Counted from the first letter of the stretch, positions 42,492 through 51,302 are shown. The stretch is 64,000 nt of DNA from Cellulomonas chitinilytica (GCF_016862675.1 NZ_BONK01000004.1:62001-126000), one strand, 5' to 3'. Numbers and translations: made by a program. The notes: a model not told the origin generated them from the sequence alone.

Positions 42492-43511
42492 ATGGCGCGC
42501 ATGCTCAAGTTCCCGGCTCCGCTCAGGCCCGGCGACCGCATTGGTGTCACCTCCCCCTCAGCCGGAGTTCACGGCGGAGAGGCTGACCGCATCGACTTCT
42601 GCGTCACCTGGCTGCGCGAGGCCGGGTTCGATGTCGTCGTCGGGAACCAGATGGACGGCACCGGCATCACCGCCGGGCCCGCAGCCGACCGTGCGGCCGA
42701 GCTCACCGCGATGCTGTGCGACCCTGCGATCCGGTGTGTCATACCCCCGTGGGGCGGCGAGACCGCGATCGACTTGCTGGACCTGTTGGACTGGGACGCT
42801 CTGGCCGCCGCGGAGCCGACCTGGCTCGTGGGCTTCTCCGACCTGTCCACCATCCTGGTGCCGCTCACGACCCGGTTGGGGTGGGCCACCGTGCACGGGG
42901 ACAACCTCGCCGACACTCCGTACGAGGTACCCGAGGGGCTACTGAGCTGGCTCGATGTCGCGGCCGGTGTCGGCCCGCACGTGCAGCACGACTCCGGCGT
43001 GATCGCCGACTGGTGGAGATTCGAGGAGGACGTACGAGCGACGAGCTGGAAGCCGGGAGGCGAGGGGCACTGGACCCTTCACGGCGCGGAATCGCTGCAC
43101 TTGACCGGCCGGCTCATCGGCGGATGCGTGGAGACCATGTGCAACATCGCGGGCACGCCGTACGGCGACGTCGCGGCGTTCGGTCGCGAGCACGCCAGCG
43201 ATGGCTTGATCGTGTACGTCGAGGCGGCCGGAGACGAGGCCGCCACCATCTGCCGCAACCTGCACGGCCTGCGTCTCGCAGGGTGGTTCGATCACGCCCG
43301 CGCCGTGCTCGTCGGCCGGACGCATGCTCCCGACCACCCCCAACTCACCCAGCGCGAAGCCGTACTTGACGCTCTCGGACGCCTTGGCATCCCCATCGTC
43401 TTTGACGTGGAGATCGGGCACGTCCCGCCGCACCTGCCACTGGTCAACGGCGCGCTGGCGACCGTGACCGTCGGCGCCGACTCCCGGGAGATCCGGCAGC
43501 TGCTTCGCTGA
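42492..43511 (+). CDS. S66-family peptidase (LD-carboxypeptidase / MccF-like)
   Basis: 339 residues. S66 hallmarks: PLRPGDRIGVTSPSAGV near the N-terminus, PPWGGETAIDLLDLLDW, nucleophile motif WLVGFSDLST (Ser), VYVEAAGDEAA (Glu) and IGHVPPHLPLVNGA (His). Family members cleave L,D bonds in peptidoglycan peptides or inactivate microcin C. The tryptophan-rich insert (GVIADWWRFEEDVRATSW) and overall form fit the MccF-like branch. Starts at 42492 or 42501 are both possible; no ribosome site is evident. Confidence 0.83.
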   Translation: MARMLKFPAPLRPGDRIGVTSPSAGVHGGEADRIDFCVTWLREAGFDVVVGNQMDGTGITAGPAADRAAELTAMLCDPAIRCVIPPWGGETAIDLLDLLDWDALAAAEPTWLVGFSDLSTILVPLTTRLGWATVHGDNLADTPYEVPEGLLSWLDVAAGVGPHVQHDSGVIADWWRFEEDVRATSWKPGGEGHWTLHGAESLHLTGRLIGGCVETMCNIAGTPYGDVAAFGREHASDGLIVYVEAAGDEAATICRNLHGLRLAGWFDHARAVLVGRTHAPDHPQLTQREAVLDALGRLGIPIVFDVEIGHVPPHLPLVNGALATVTVGADSREIRQLLR

Positions 43512-43579
43512 GGATCGATGGCACCCCGCCGGAGGCGCACCAACCGCAACCCCCGCCGACGCGGCCGGCGTGCGCTCCC

Positions 43580-44329
43580 CTACGCCGGATGCGAAGTCCG
43601 TAGCCGGCCCTGCTGAGCGTCCTGTGCCTCGATCAGGTCGAGGTCGCGGACGCAGAAGCGGTGGTGCTCGAAGGTCTCGTTGAGCACCGTGCCGAGGCAC
43701 TGCCGCACCAAGCGGCCCCGGGCGTACGGCGGCCAGACATCGTCGTCGGGCACCGGCGCTCGCGCTGCGAGCTGCTCAGCGGTGACCTCGTCGAGCCAGG
43801 CCTCGAGCTCGGCTGCCTGTGCGTCACGCACGCTCACGATCTCGTCGAGGGCCGGATCGAGCGAGAGGTCAAGCCCGTGCGCTCCACGGTAGGGCTCGAC
43901 GGTCGTCCCGATGCCCATCGGCGTGAACAGCTCCGTCGAGCCCAGGCAGCAGCGGCGGAACCACGAGTCGTGGACGAAGACCAGGTGGCGCATCGTCTGC
44001 GCCGCCGACCACTCGTCGTTCACACTGCGCCGCTCGATGCCGGGCGTACGGCGGATCCGCTCGATCGTGGCGGCCCAGCCGGCATGGAGCTGACGCGATG
44101 CCTCGCGCAGATCGGCAAGGTCCTCGGAGCGGATCAGCACCCGCACCGGATGACGCCGGTCGAGCTCAGCCTCGACGTACTCGGTGACCTCGACACCGTT
44201 CACCACGAGGTTGGTGATGAGCCCGTCGATCACGGCATCCTGCATGACGACGCCGACCAGGCGTGCCCCGGTCAGATCGCACTCGCGGAACTCCGCACCG
44301 TGCAGGTCCTCGTCGACATACCGCGTCAT
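43580..44329 (-). CDS. DinB-family protein with N-terminal pentapeptide-like segment
   Basis: 249 residues. The first 50 residues (MTRYVDEDLHGAEFRECDLT, then GARLVGVVMQDAVIDG) contain short pentapeptide-repeat rungs. The rest is a DinB four-helix bundle: REASRQLHAGWAATIERIRR, VNDEWSAAQTMRHLVFVHDS (His), and NETFEHHRFCVRDLD (His pair), giving the typical metal-binding triad. DinB proteins include thiol-dependent transferases; this combination is common in actinobacteria. An alternative ATG lies at 44338. Confidence 0.8.
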   Translation of the reverse strand: MTRYVDEDLHGAEFRECDLTGARLVGVVMQDAVIDGLITNLVVNGVEVTEYVEAELDRRHPVRVLIRSEDLADLREASRQLHAGWAATIERIRRTPGIERRSVNDEWSAAQTMRHLVFVHDSWFRRCCLGSTELFTPMGIGTTVEPYRGAHGLDLSLDPALDEIVSVRDAQAAELEAWLDEVTAEQLAARAPVPDDDVWPPYARGRLVRQCLGTVLNETFEHHRFCVRDLDLIEAQDAQQGRLRTSHPA

Positions 44330-44644
44330 GCTCCGCATGCTAGGTCCGAGCACCGACAGGCCGGCCACGACAGGAGCCGTGGGCGGACGAGCAGCACGAG
44401 GACGACGGCGACGACGTCGAGATGTGGGTGGTCGATGATCCCGGGCAGGGGCCACGACTGCCCCTCGGCACGACCCTGGCGCGGATGAGCAACGAGTGTC
44501 GAGATGCACGAAAGAACGACCGCTGCTGGGTCATGACGCTCGCGACCTTGCTCGGGCTGCTCATCTCTCGCCGGCTCGGCCTGGGCTCGCGGATGCTGGC
44601 TGCCACCGAGACCAAGCCCATCGGTCTGGGCGACGTGCGCACCG
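44330..44644. other. Intergenic region, no supported gene
   Basis: A 315-base gap between two minus-strand genes. A plus-strand frame opens at 44422, but it runs into the GH16 gene on the opposite strand and has no ribosome site. No repeat or strong hairpin was seen. Confidence 0.45.
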
Positions 44645-46024
44645 TCAGGCCGCAGGCAGCGACCACTTCTGCGCGTTGGTCGAGTTGCAGTCCCAGAGCT
44701 GCAGCTGCGTGCCGTCGGTCGTCGATGCGCCCGGGTCGTCGAGGCAGCGACCGGACACCGGGTTGCGGTAGCCACCGTCGTGTGGCTGCCACTGCTGCGC
44801 GGCCGTGCCGTTGCAGTCCCAGAGCTGGAGCTTCGTGCGGTTCGCGGTGCCTCCCCCGGCGGCATCGAGGCACTTGCCCAGTGCCGTCAGCGTGTTGTCG
44901 GCCGTGCGCGCCCAGCGCTGCGCGCCGGTGCCGTTGCACGACCAGAGCTGGACCGGTGTCCCGTTGGCCGTGCCGGCGCCCTTGACGTCCAGGCACTTCC
45001 CCGCGATGCCGGACGCTACGGCGCCCGTCGGGCCAGAGCCGGTGCCCGTGTCTCCCGGGATGCAGGCGCCCGCGGCGATGTCGTCACGATGCGTCGAGCC
45101 GGCTGCGCGCAGGCTGCTCACCCGGCTCGCCACGGCGGCCGGCGAGAGCACGGTGTTCTTCGCGTGGTAGACCCAGTCGACATGCTGCTGCCACGTGCTC
45201 GCGGCGCCGCTGTGCCCGGCGAGGTCGACGAACCAGAGGTTGAAGTCGATGGTCATCGCCGCGCGAGGGTAGACGGAGTAGGTCCCGGTCTTGTCATCCA
45301 CGGTGTGGTCCCCGACGAGGGTGCCGTCGATGAAGTACTTCACGTGTCCGCCGGCTACCTGCGCGACCACGTCGTGCCAGCCCTCGAGGCTGCGCGACTG
45401 CTCGCTCTGGGCGTTGCGCGGGTCCCACGGGTCGGCCCGGTAGCCGTTGTAGCTCGTCTGGTAGTTCGTCGGCTTGCTCGTTCCCCAGCCGCCGTTCGGC
45501 AGGTACTCCGAGAAGTCGAGCTCGCTGTAGAGCGGGTCGTAGTCGAAGCGCTGAGCCGGCCCGATCGCGAAGAACGTCTGGTTCACGTGGTCACCGTCGG
45601 GACCCGCAGCAGGCGCGTCATGGAACTTGATGCGCGAGGCGTACGTCCCCTCCAGGAAGCGCATGCCGGTCTGGAGGAACTCCGTCTGCGACGTCCCGCC
45701 CGGTGTGCCGTTCGTCGAGGCGCTCAGCTGCGCGACCTTCTGCCCGTCCACGACCGGGAAGCTCAGACCGCTCGCGGACCAGCTCGCACCTGCCGGACCG
45801 GGACCTCCGCCGCCGCTCCGCACCGACCACCCGTTGCTCCTGAAGGCGGCGTCAGAAGGACTGTCATAGCTGAAGTCGTCGAAAAGGGCCCCGCAGGCCG
45901 GTGCAGCCGCCGCGTTGCTGGGGGTCGCGACACCGACGGCGCCGAGGAGGGAGGTGCTGGCCGCTGCCAACGCCGCGGCTGTGGCTGTGACGAGGCGCTT
46001 GCGTCGGAGCTGGGCAAGTGGCAT
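44645..46024 (-). CDS. Secreted GH16-type glycoside hydrolase with C-terminal ricin-type (CBM13) lectin domain
   Basis: 459 residues. The signal peptide ends near residue 40 (PSNAAAAPA). Residues about 45-300 are a GH16-like beta-sandwich with catalytic motif ExDxxE as Glu168-Asp170-Glu173 (SELDFSEY). Residues about 328-457 form a beta-trefoil with three repeats ending QLWSCNGTGAQRW, QLWDCNGTAAQQW and QLWDCNSTNAQKW. The enzyme should cleave beta-1,3 or mixed glucans or galactans outside the cell, with the lectin binding the polymer. An AT-rich segment with an inverted repeat (CCGG-T-AAG...CTT-G-CCGG, 46096-46126) lies in its promoter region. Confidence 0.87.
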   Translation of the reverse strand: MPLAQLRRKRLVTATAAALAAASTSLLGAVGVATPSNAAAAPACGALFDDFSYDSPSDAAFRSNGWSVRSGGGGPGPAGASWSASGLSFPVVDGQKVAQLSASTNGTPGGTSQTEFLQTGMRFLEGTYASRIKFHDAPAAGPDGDHVNQTFFAIGPAQRFDYDPLYSELDFSEYLPNGGWGTSKPTNYQTSYNGYRADPWDPRNAQSEQSRSLEGWHDVVAQVAGGHVKYFIDGTLVGDHTVDDKTGTYSVYPRAAMTIDFNLWFVDLAGHSGAASTWQQHVDWVYHAKNTVLSPAAVASRVSSLRAAGSTHRDDIAAGACIPGDTGTGSGPTGAVASGIAGKCLDVKGAGTANGTPVQLWSCNGTGAQRWARTADNTLTALGKCLDAAGGGTANRTKLQLWDCNGTAAQQWQPHDGGYRNPVSGRCLDDPGASTTDGTQLQLWDCNSTNAQKWSLPAA

Positions 46025-46168
46025 GGGCAGACTCCATCGTCAGCGGTGCGGCGGCGGGCTGGGACTACGGGATCACGAACGGCTCAAGTTGCTGTCCGGT
46101 AAGTAAGTTTTACCCTACCTTGCCGGAATGGTGACTCGACCCACCAGGGCACACAGCAAAACGACCCG

Positions 46169-46342
46169 GTGACCGCGGGCGGATTCCAGCGGGTGAAGGC
46201 GGCGCGAGACGCCGCCTACCTCCGGGGCAACCCGACGCCGCCCGGCAGGCTCGATACCAGTTGGGTCGACCCAAGCCTCAGCCTCACCGAGGCGCTGGTT
46301 CTCATCGCGGACTACCACGCCGGCTACGACGACCGGGTGTGA
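46169..46342 (+). CDS. Doubtful small ORF or gene fragment
   Basis: 57 codons from a GTG: VTAGGFQRVKAARDAAYLRG, then a segment ending in ALVLIADYHAGYDDRV. The composition is protein-like, and the frame is open upstream to about 46113 without a start codon, so this may be the 3' end of a decayed gene. No ribosome site. The remaining parts of the 475-base gap 46025-46499 (46025-46168 and 46343-46499) show no gene. Confidence 0.25.
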   Translation: MTAGGFQRVKAARDAAYLRGNPTPPGRLDTSWVDPSLSLTEALVLIADYHAGYDDRV

Positions 46343-46499
46343 ATGGTGACGAAACACGGGGCTTGGTGACAGCCACTACAGCGGGAGACATCGCGGGTTC
46401 CCCAAGCAGGAGCAGCGTTGCGGTATCGACGCCGCCCGGTCAAACCAAGTCGCATCTCGGCAGTCGTGCAATGTACAGCCCCGGTTTACGACAGCGGTG

Positions 46500-49106
46500 C
46501 TACGCCTGCATGTCGACAAAGCGCGAGTAATGACCCTGGAACGCCACCACGAGAGTGTCCGTCGGACCATTTCGATGCTTGGCGACAATGACGTCCGCCT
46601 CGCCCGCTCGAGGTGATTCTTTTTCATATGCGTCTTCGCGATGCAAAAGGATCACGATATCGGCGTCCTGTTCGATGGATCCCGATTCACGAAGGTCGCT
46701 CATCTGCGGTCGCTTGTCCGTCCGCTGCTCGGCACCACGGTTCAGCTGTGAGATGGCGATGACCGGGACCTCGAGCTCCTTCGCGAGCAGCTTGAGCGCC
46801 CGGGAGAATTCCGAGACCTCCTGCTGGCGCGACTCGACGCGCTTGCCGGACGTCATGAGCTGGAGGTAGTCGATGACGACGAGCTTGAGGTCGTGCTTCT
46901 GCTTGAGCCGCCGGCACTTGGCGCGGATCTCCATGAGCGACATGTTCGGCGAGTCGTCGATGAACAGCGGCGCCTCGGAGATCTTGCCCATGGTGGCGGC
47001 GATCTTGGCCCAGTCGTCCTCGCCCATCTGACCGGTGCGCAGCTTCTGCAGGTGCACCCGCGCCTCGGCGGAGAGAAGACGCATGGTGATTTCGTTGCGG
47101 CTCATCTCGAGCGAGAACACGACAGACGTCAGCCCGTGCTTGATGGACGCCGACCGGACGATGTCGATGCCCATCGTCGAGTTGTGCGTCGGGATCATCG
47201 AGCGGCTCGCGAGGTACAGGTGCGAGGCGTGGTCGATCTGCACGCACCGGACGGGTTCGCTCGCGATCGGCTCGACCGACACGATGAACCGCTCCGTGAG
47301 TCGCGGAGTCGACGGGCGACGCCGCTCCTTGTGGACGAGCCGCTTGCGCTCGAGCGCGAAGACGTCGTCGTCCGTCGTGAACGTCAGGGTGAAGCAGGTC
47401 GAGGACTCGGCGGACCGGCCGCGCACCGTCCTCGTCGACCAGCCAGTGCGGTAGCCGAGCGAGTGCACGAGCTCGCGGACGTCGTCCGCGAGGCGCTCGC
47501 TCGTGAGGGCGATCTGCACCGAGCCGGTCGGGTTCACGGTGCCGTCGGTGTCGAGGAGCCCCGCGAGCAGCTCCCGCCGCTGAGCCTCGCTTGCCCGGAG
47601 GTACTCGGCGGGGATGTGCTTGTCGCCGAGCACGCCGATCGTCCGCAGCCGACCATGCACCGTCCCGACGCGGTCGTGGCACTCCTGGCACCGGAGCAGG
47701 CCGGTCGTGATGACACCGCATTCCGGGCAGGTCGGTGCGGCGACCGGACCGGAGAGCATCTTGACCTTGCCACCGCACGAGCGACCGCACGTCCGGACCT
47801 GCGACCGGGCCGGGACGAACTCGGCGCCGCATACCTCGCAGGCGCGCACCGCGACCTCGTCCTGCGGCAGACGGAGCTGGTACAGCCGGGCTGCACCCGT
47901 GCCGCCGGGCGCGACGCGGGCGAGGATGCCCCGACCCTCGATCCGCATCGCGATCTCAGGGTCGGCACTCGTGAACCGGGCGGAGGCGGAGTGTCCGTCG
48001 CCGAGCCACACGCCGAGCACGTACGGGTCCACGAGCAGGTCAGCCTCGGGCAGCCGCAGGGCCTGGGCGTTGTCAACCGAGTGGTTCGCGCGCCGGTCGG
48101 CGGTCGCGCACCGTGCGGTGGCGTGGATCTCCTCGGTGGTCCGCACCGCGGGCGACCCTCGGTCCGGGCGCCGGCGGTCCGCTCGCGTGCGCGTCTCCCA
48201 CTGGTGCTCGGCGTCGGCGACGATCACGGTCCCGTCGTCGAACGTCACGCGGTAGCAGGGCCGCTCAGTCATGACAGGCGTCGCTGCGACGACACGAGTA
48301 GGCGTGCCGTCCGCTGCCAGCAGGAGGTCACCGACCTGGACCGCGCCCATCGTCGTCCAGCCCGTCGGCGTCGCGAGCGGGGTGTCGAGCGCGAGTGCCT
48401 TGCCGATGGCCGGGCGGGCCGCGAGGACGACCATCTGCCCGGCGTGGAGCCCGTTGGTCAGCCGGTCCAGGTCGGCGAACCCCGTCGGGACACCGATCAT
48501 CCCCTCGCCGCGGTGGCCCGCCGCCTCGATCTCGTCGACCGCGCCGCCGATGATGTCGCCGAGGATCAGGTAGTCCTCGGAGGTGCGCCGCTCGGTGACG
48601 GCGTAGACCTCGGCCTGGGCGTTGTTGACGATCTCGTCGACGTCGCCGCCGTCGGTGCCGTAGCCGAGCTGGACGATGCGGGTGCCGGCCTCGACGAGCT
48701 TGCGCAGCACGGCCCGCTCGCGCACGATCCGCGCGTAGTAGCCGGCGTTCGCGGCGGTGGGGACGGACGAGATGAGGGTGTGCAGGTAGGGCGCGCCGCC
48801 GATGCGGCCGATCTCGCCGCGCTTGGTGAGCTCGTCGGCGACGGTGATGGCGTCGGCGGGCTCGCCGCGGCCGTACAGGTCGAGGATCGAGTCGTAGATG
48901 ACCTCGTGCGCGGGCCGGTAGAAGTCGGTGCCGCGGAGCTGCTCGATGACGTCGGCGATGGCGTCCTTCGAGATCATCATGCCGCCGAGCACGGACCGCT
49001 CGGCGTCGAGGTCCTGCGGCGGGGTGCGGTCGAAGCCGGCGTTGCCGCGGCCGGGTTCGCGGCCCGGGTCGGCCGGCATCCCGTACTCGAGGTCCTCGAT
49101 CGTCAC
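46500..49106 (-). CDS. dnaB: Replicative DNA helicase DnaB, interrupted by an intein
   Basis: 868 residues, GTG start at 49106 after GGGGGAAG. Removing the 406-residue intein (237-642) leaves a 462-residue DnaB, the normal length. The N-terminal domain (PPQDLDAERSVLGGMMISKD) binds primase; the RecA-like core has Walker A split by the intein, ARPAIGK|...|STMGID, then Walker B KLVVIDYLQLM and SQLNRGAEQR. It unwinds DNA at the replication fork as a hexamer. Splicing is essential because the insertion breaks the P-loop Lys-Ser pair. An upstream cluster of DnaA-box-like sequences may control it. Confidence 0.93.
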   Translation of the reverse strand: MTIEDLEYGMPADPGREPGRGNAGFDRTPPQDLDAERSVLGGMMISKDAIADVIEQLRGTDFYRPAHEVIYDSILDLYGRGEPADAITVADELTKRGEIGRIGGAPYLHTLISSVPTAANAGYYARIVRERAVLRKLVEAGTRIVQLGYGTDGGDVDEIVNNAQAEVYAVTERRTSEDYLILGDIIGGAVDEIEAAGHRGEGMIGVPTGFADLDRLTNGLHAGQMVVLAARPAIGKALALDTPLATPTGWTTMGAVQVGDLLLAADGTPTRVVAATPVMTERPCYRVTFDDGTVIVADAEHQWETRTRADRRRPDRGSPAVRTTEEIHATARCATADRRANHSVDNAQALRLPEADLLVDPYVLGVWLGDGHSASARFTSADPEIAMRIEGRGILARVAPGGTGAARLYQLRLPQDEVAVRACEVCGAEFVPARSQVRTCGRSCGGKVKMLSGPVAAPTCPECGVITTGLLRCQECHDRVGTVHGRLRTIGVLGDKHIPAEYLRASEAQRRELLAGLLDTDGTVNPTGSVQIALTSERLADDVRELVHSLGYRTGWSTRTVRGRSAESSTCFTLTFTTDDDVFALERKRLVHKERRRPSTPRLTERFIVSVEPIASEPVRCVQIDHASHLYLASRSMIPTHNSTMGIDIVRSASIKHGLTSVVFSLEMSRNEITMRLLSAEARVHLQKLRTGQMGEDDWAKIAATMGKISEAPLFIDDSPNMSLMEIRAKCRRLKQKHDLKLVVIDYLQLMTSGKRVESRQQEVSEFSRALKLLAKELEVPVIAISQLNRGAEQRTDKRPQMSDLRESGSIEQDADIVILLHREDAYEKESPRAGEADVIVAKHRNGPTDTLVVAFQGHYSRFVDMQA
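47181..48398 (-). other. DnaB intein (class 3, with LAGLIDADG endonuclease and zinc-finger-like insert)
   Basis: 406 residues. Residue 1 is Ala (ALALDTPLATPTGWTTMG), not Cys or Ser. The class 3 WCT triad is visible: Trp67 (EHQW), Cys385 (EPVRCVQID) and Thr404 (MIPTHN), followed by extein Ser. Two LAGLIDADG helices with acidic ends are present: LGVWLGDG (128-135) and LAGLLDTDG (278-286). Between them lie eight Cys in four CxxC/CxxxC groups (187/190, 204/208, 224/227, 237/240), like two zinc fingers. It inserts within the P-loop (GK/S), the usual DnaB-b site. Confidence 0.88.
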
Positions 49107-49278
49107 TGCTTCCCCCGTCGTCGTTCGTCCGAACACATGTTCCATGGGGGGTATGACACTGGGTCCGACATCCACGCCCACGCGAGGGCGTAGCCACACC
49201 TCGCACCCGCGACGGTAGAGGTCCCCGGGGGCGGTGCCAAACGCGCGCCCGAGGGCCTGTGGGAGCCTGTCCAGGATC

Positions 49279-49427
49279 TGTGGACCGTCTGGGGAAACCT
49301 GTGCGCGTGCCTGTGGACGATGTCCGAAACTATCCACAGACCGTGGACAGCGATGTGGACGAAGCCGGGATCTCCGGCGATCTGCCGCGTCCCACGGGCG
49401 CAAACGCTGTGCACCGGCTGTGGATGC
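49279..49427. promoter_or_regulatory. Cluster of DnaA-box-like sequences
   Basis: Six 9-mers close to the DnaA box (TGTGGA[C/T]AA or its complement) lie in 150 bases: TGTGGACCG 49279, TGTGGACGA 49312, CTATCCACA 49330, CGTGGACAG 49342, TGTGGACGA 49354 and TGTGGATGC 49419. Five have the same orientation; CTATCCACA at 49330 is the reverse. The cluster fills the gap between dnaB and the MATE gene. It could be a DnaA-titration or regulatory site; a replication origin is less likely because dnaA and dnaN are absent. Confidence 0.5.
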
Positions 49428-50779
49428 GAGAAAGGTTGGCCGAGATTTCATCTGTCGGACATCCGCCGTCCAGCGTCGACCGCCAGATCCTGGCGCTCGC
49501 CGTCCCGGCGCTCGGCGCGCTCGTCGCGGAGCCGCTGTTCGTGCTCGTCGACTCGGCCGTCGTCGGGCACCTGGGGACCGCCCCGCTGGCCGGGCTGGCG
49601 CTCGCCTCGACCCTGCTCGTGACCGTCGTCGGGCTGTGCGTGTTCCTCGCGTACGCGACGACCGCGGCCGTGTCCCGTCGCCTCGGCGCGGGTGACCGCA
49701 GCGGCGCGATGCAGGTCGGCATGGACGGGATGTGGCTCGCGCTCGGCGTGGGCGTGGTGCTCGGGGCCGCGACGTGGGCGGCGGCGCCGTGGCTGGTCAG
49801 CGCGCTGGGCGCGCACGGAGAGGTCGCCCACCAGGCGGTCACCTACCTGCGCTGGTCGGCGCCGGGCCTGCCCGGGATGCTGCTCGTCCTCGCGTCGACC
49901 GGTGCGCTGCGCGGGCTGCAGGACACCCGGACCCCGCTCGGTGTCGCGACGGCCGGCGCGGCGGTCAACGCGGTGCTCAACGTGGTGCTCGTGTACGGCG
50001 CTCACCTGGGCATCGCCGGTTCGGGCCTCGGCACGGCGCTCACGCAGCTCGCGATGGGCGCGGTCCTCGCAGCGGTCGTGGTGCGCGGTGCCCGTAACGC
50101 GGGCGCGCGGATCTCCCCGCATGCGGCCGGGCTGTGGGCGAACGCGCGGGCGGGGGCTCCGCTGTTCGTCCGGACCCTGTCGCTGCGGGCCGCGATCCTG
50201 ATCACGGTGTGGGTCGCGACAGGACTGGGGGCGGTCGCGCTGGCCGGGCACCAGATCGTCAACGCCGTCTGGGGCCTGGCGGCGTTCGCGCTCGATGCCC
50301 TCGCGATCGCCGCGCAGGCGCTCGTCGGGCACGCGCTCGGCGCCGCCGACGTCGCGCGGACGCGGGCGGTGCTGCGGCGGACCCTGCAGTGGGGTGTCGG
50401 CGCGGGGGCCGTGCTCGGGGTCGTCGTCGGGGGTGCCTCCTGGGGGTACGTGCGGCTGTTCACGCCTGACCCTGCCGTGCGGCACGCCGCCGTGGTCGCG
50501 CTGGTCGTCGCGGCGGTGACGATGCCGATGGCCGGTTGGGTGTTCGTGCTCGACGGGGTGCTCATCGGGGCGGGCGACGGGCGGTTCCTCGCGTGGGCGG
50601 GCGTGGTGACGCTGGTCGTATACGTACCGTTCGCGCTGGCGGTGCGGGCATGGGCTCCCCCGGGTGCGGTGGGTCTGGTGTGGTTGTGGGCGGCGTTCGC
50701 GGGTGTCTTCATGCTGGCGCGCGCGGTCACGACCGGGTGGCGCGCACGCGGCTCCGCGTGGATGGTCACGGGCGCGTAG
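49424..50779 (+). CDS. MATE-family efflux transporter (DinF-like)
   Basis: 451 residues with twelve membrane segments. The MATE entry motif VDRQILALAVPALGALVAEP and LVDSAVVGHLGTAPLAGLAL are present, with a second half repeating the fold (LSLRAAILITVWVATGLGAV, AGHQIVNAVWGLAAFALDAL). It should export cationic compounds using H+ or Na+. The start is uncertain: the ATG at 49424 lacks a ribosome site and overlaps a DnaA-box-like 9-mer; the frame is open further upstream. A MATE gene next to dnaB is a common arrangement in this bacterial group. Confidence 0.87.
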   Translation: MRERLAEISSVGHPPSSVDRQILALAVPALGALVAEPLFVLVDSAVVGHLGTAPLAGLALASTLLVTVVGLCVFLAYATTAAVSRRLGAGDRSGAMQVGMDGMWLALGVGVVLGAATWAAAPWLVSALGAHGEVAHQAVTYLRWSAPGLPGMLLVLASTGALRGLQDTRTPLGVATAGAAVNAVLNVVLVYGAHLGIAGSGLGTALTQLAMGAVLAAVVVRGARNAGARISPHAAGLWANARAGAPLFVRTLSLRAAILITVWVATGLGAVALAGHQIVNAVWGLAAFALDALAIAAQALVGHALGAADVARTRAVLRRTLQWGVGAGAVLGVVVGGASWGYVRLFTPDPAVRHAAVVALVVAAVTMPMAGWVFVLDGVLIGAGDGRFLAWAGVVTLVVYVPFALAVRAWAPPGAVGLVWLWAAFAGVFMLARAVTTGWRARGSAWMVTGA

Positions 50780-50946
50780 GGGGCTGTGGTCGGCTCGGTG
50801 GAGACGAACGCCCGCGGGCGGCCCGCCCGACCGCCGCGCAGCGGCACCGTCGTCCCCCGCCCGCGAAAATCGGTTCCGGATGCCGTGCTCGTCGGGCAGT
50901 GTTCACCCCTGCCGCACGACAGGCACGCCCAGGAAGGAGGACCGCG

Positions 50947-51144
50947 GTGACGCCCAGCACGACCATCCGTCGGTCCGCCGACGACCTGCAGCTCGAACGG
51001 CTCGCCGACCTGCGCGGCGACGTCGCCGACCGGCACGACGCCGTGCTCAGCACCCGTCACGGCGGCTACCCGGCCGGCGAGCTCGTCTCGATGTCGTGCC
51101 GCCACCTCATGCGCCCGACCCTCCGGAGAGCACCCGCACGCTGA
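50947..51144 (+). CDS. Small hypothetical protein
   Basis: 65 residues, GTG start with a textbook AAGGAGG six bases before it. The sequence (SADDLQLERLADLRGDVADR, then HDAVLSTRHGGYPAGELVSM) is soluble and ends in a basic tail. No family recognised. A good terminator follows 22 bases after the stop, so this is a monocistronic small gene. Confidence 0.6.
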   Translation: MTPSTTIRRSADDLQLERLADLRGDVADRHDAVLSTRHGGYPAGELVSMSCRHLMRPTLRRAPAR

Positions 51145-51166
51145 CCTGGCCCGCCCAGGCTGCCGA

Positions 51167-51198
51167 GGGCCGTTCCCCGACCAGGGGGACGGCCCTTT
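51167..51198 (+). terminator. Intrinsic terminator
   Basis: GGGCCGT (51167-51173) pairs with ACGGCCC (51189-51195), extended inward by CCCC/GGGG, and is followed by TTT. It closes the transcription unit of the 65-residue gene and separates it from the tRNA-like element. Confidence 0.75.
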
Positions 51199-51210
51199 CG
51201 TCGTCCTCCC

Positions 51211-51276
51211 CGCGGGCGCAGGTGCCCAGCGGGCCTCATAGCCCCGCAACGAGAGGTTCGACTCTTCTGCCCGCGA
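51211..51276 (+). other. tRNA-Met(CAU)-like element lacking a normal D-arm
   Basis: 66 bases that fold like a tRNA: 7-base-pair acceptor CGCGGGC (51211-51217) with GCCCGCG (51269-51275), an anticodon arm with loop CTCATAG (anticodon CAT, 51237-51239) closed by GGG/CCC pairs, a 5-base variable region and a T-arm with loop TTCGACT and 5 pairs (one G-U). The D-arm is reduced to 12 bases without the usual stem or GG. ACC follows the acceptor, but no full CCA. Position suggests it is the leader of the next operon, or a tRNA relic. Confidence 0.5.
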
Positions 51277-51302
51277 CCTGCCAGAAAGGAAGGGAGACCC
51301 CC

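Noticed and set aside
44422..44644. Plus-strand ORF opposite the end of the GH16 gene
   Set aside because: No ribosome site, and most of its length is antisense to a clear coding region.
49107..49423. Replication origin oriC
   Set aside because: DnaA-box-like sequences are present, but there is no AT-rich unwinding region and no dnaA, dnaN or recF gene nearby.
51211..51276. Functional initiator tRNA gene
   Set aside because: No D-arm with conserved GG and no full CCA; a mismatch at the base of the anticodon loop. It cannot be a normal tRNA.
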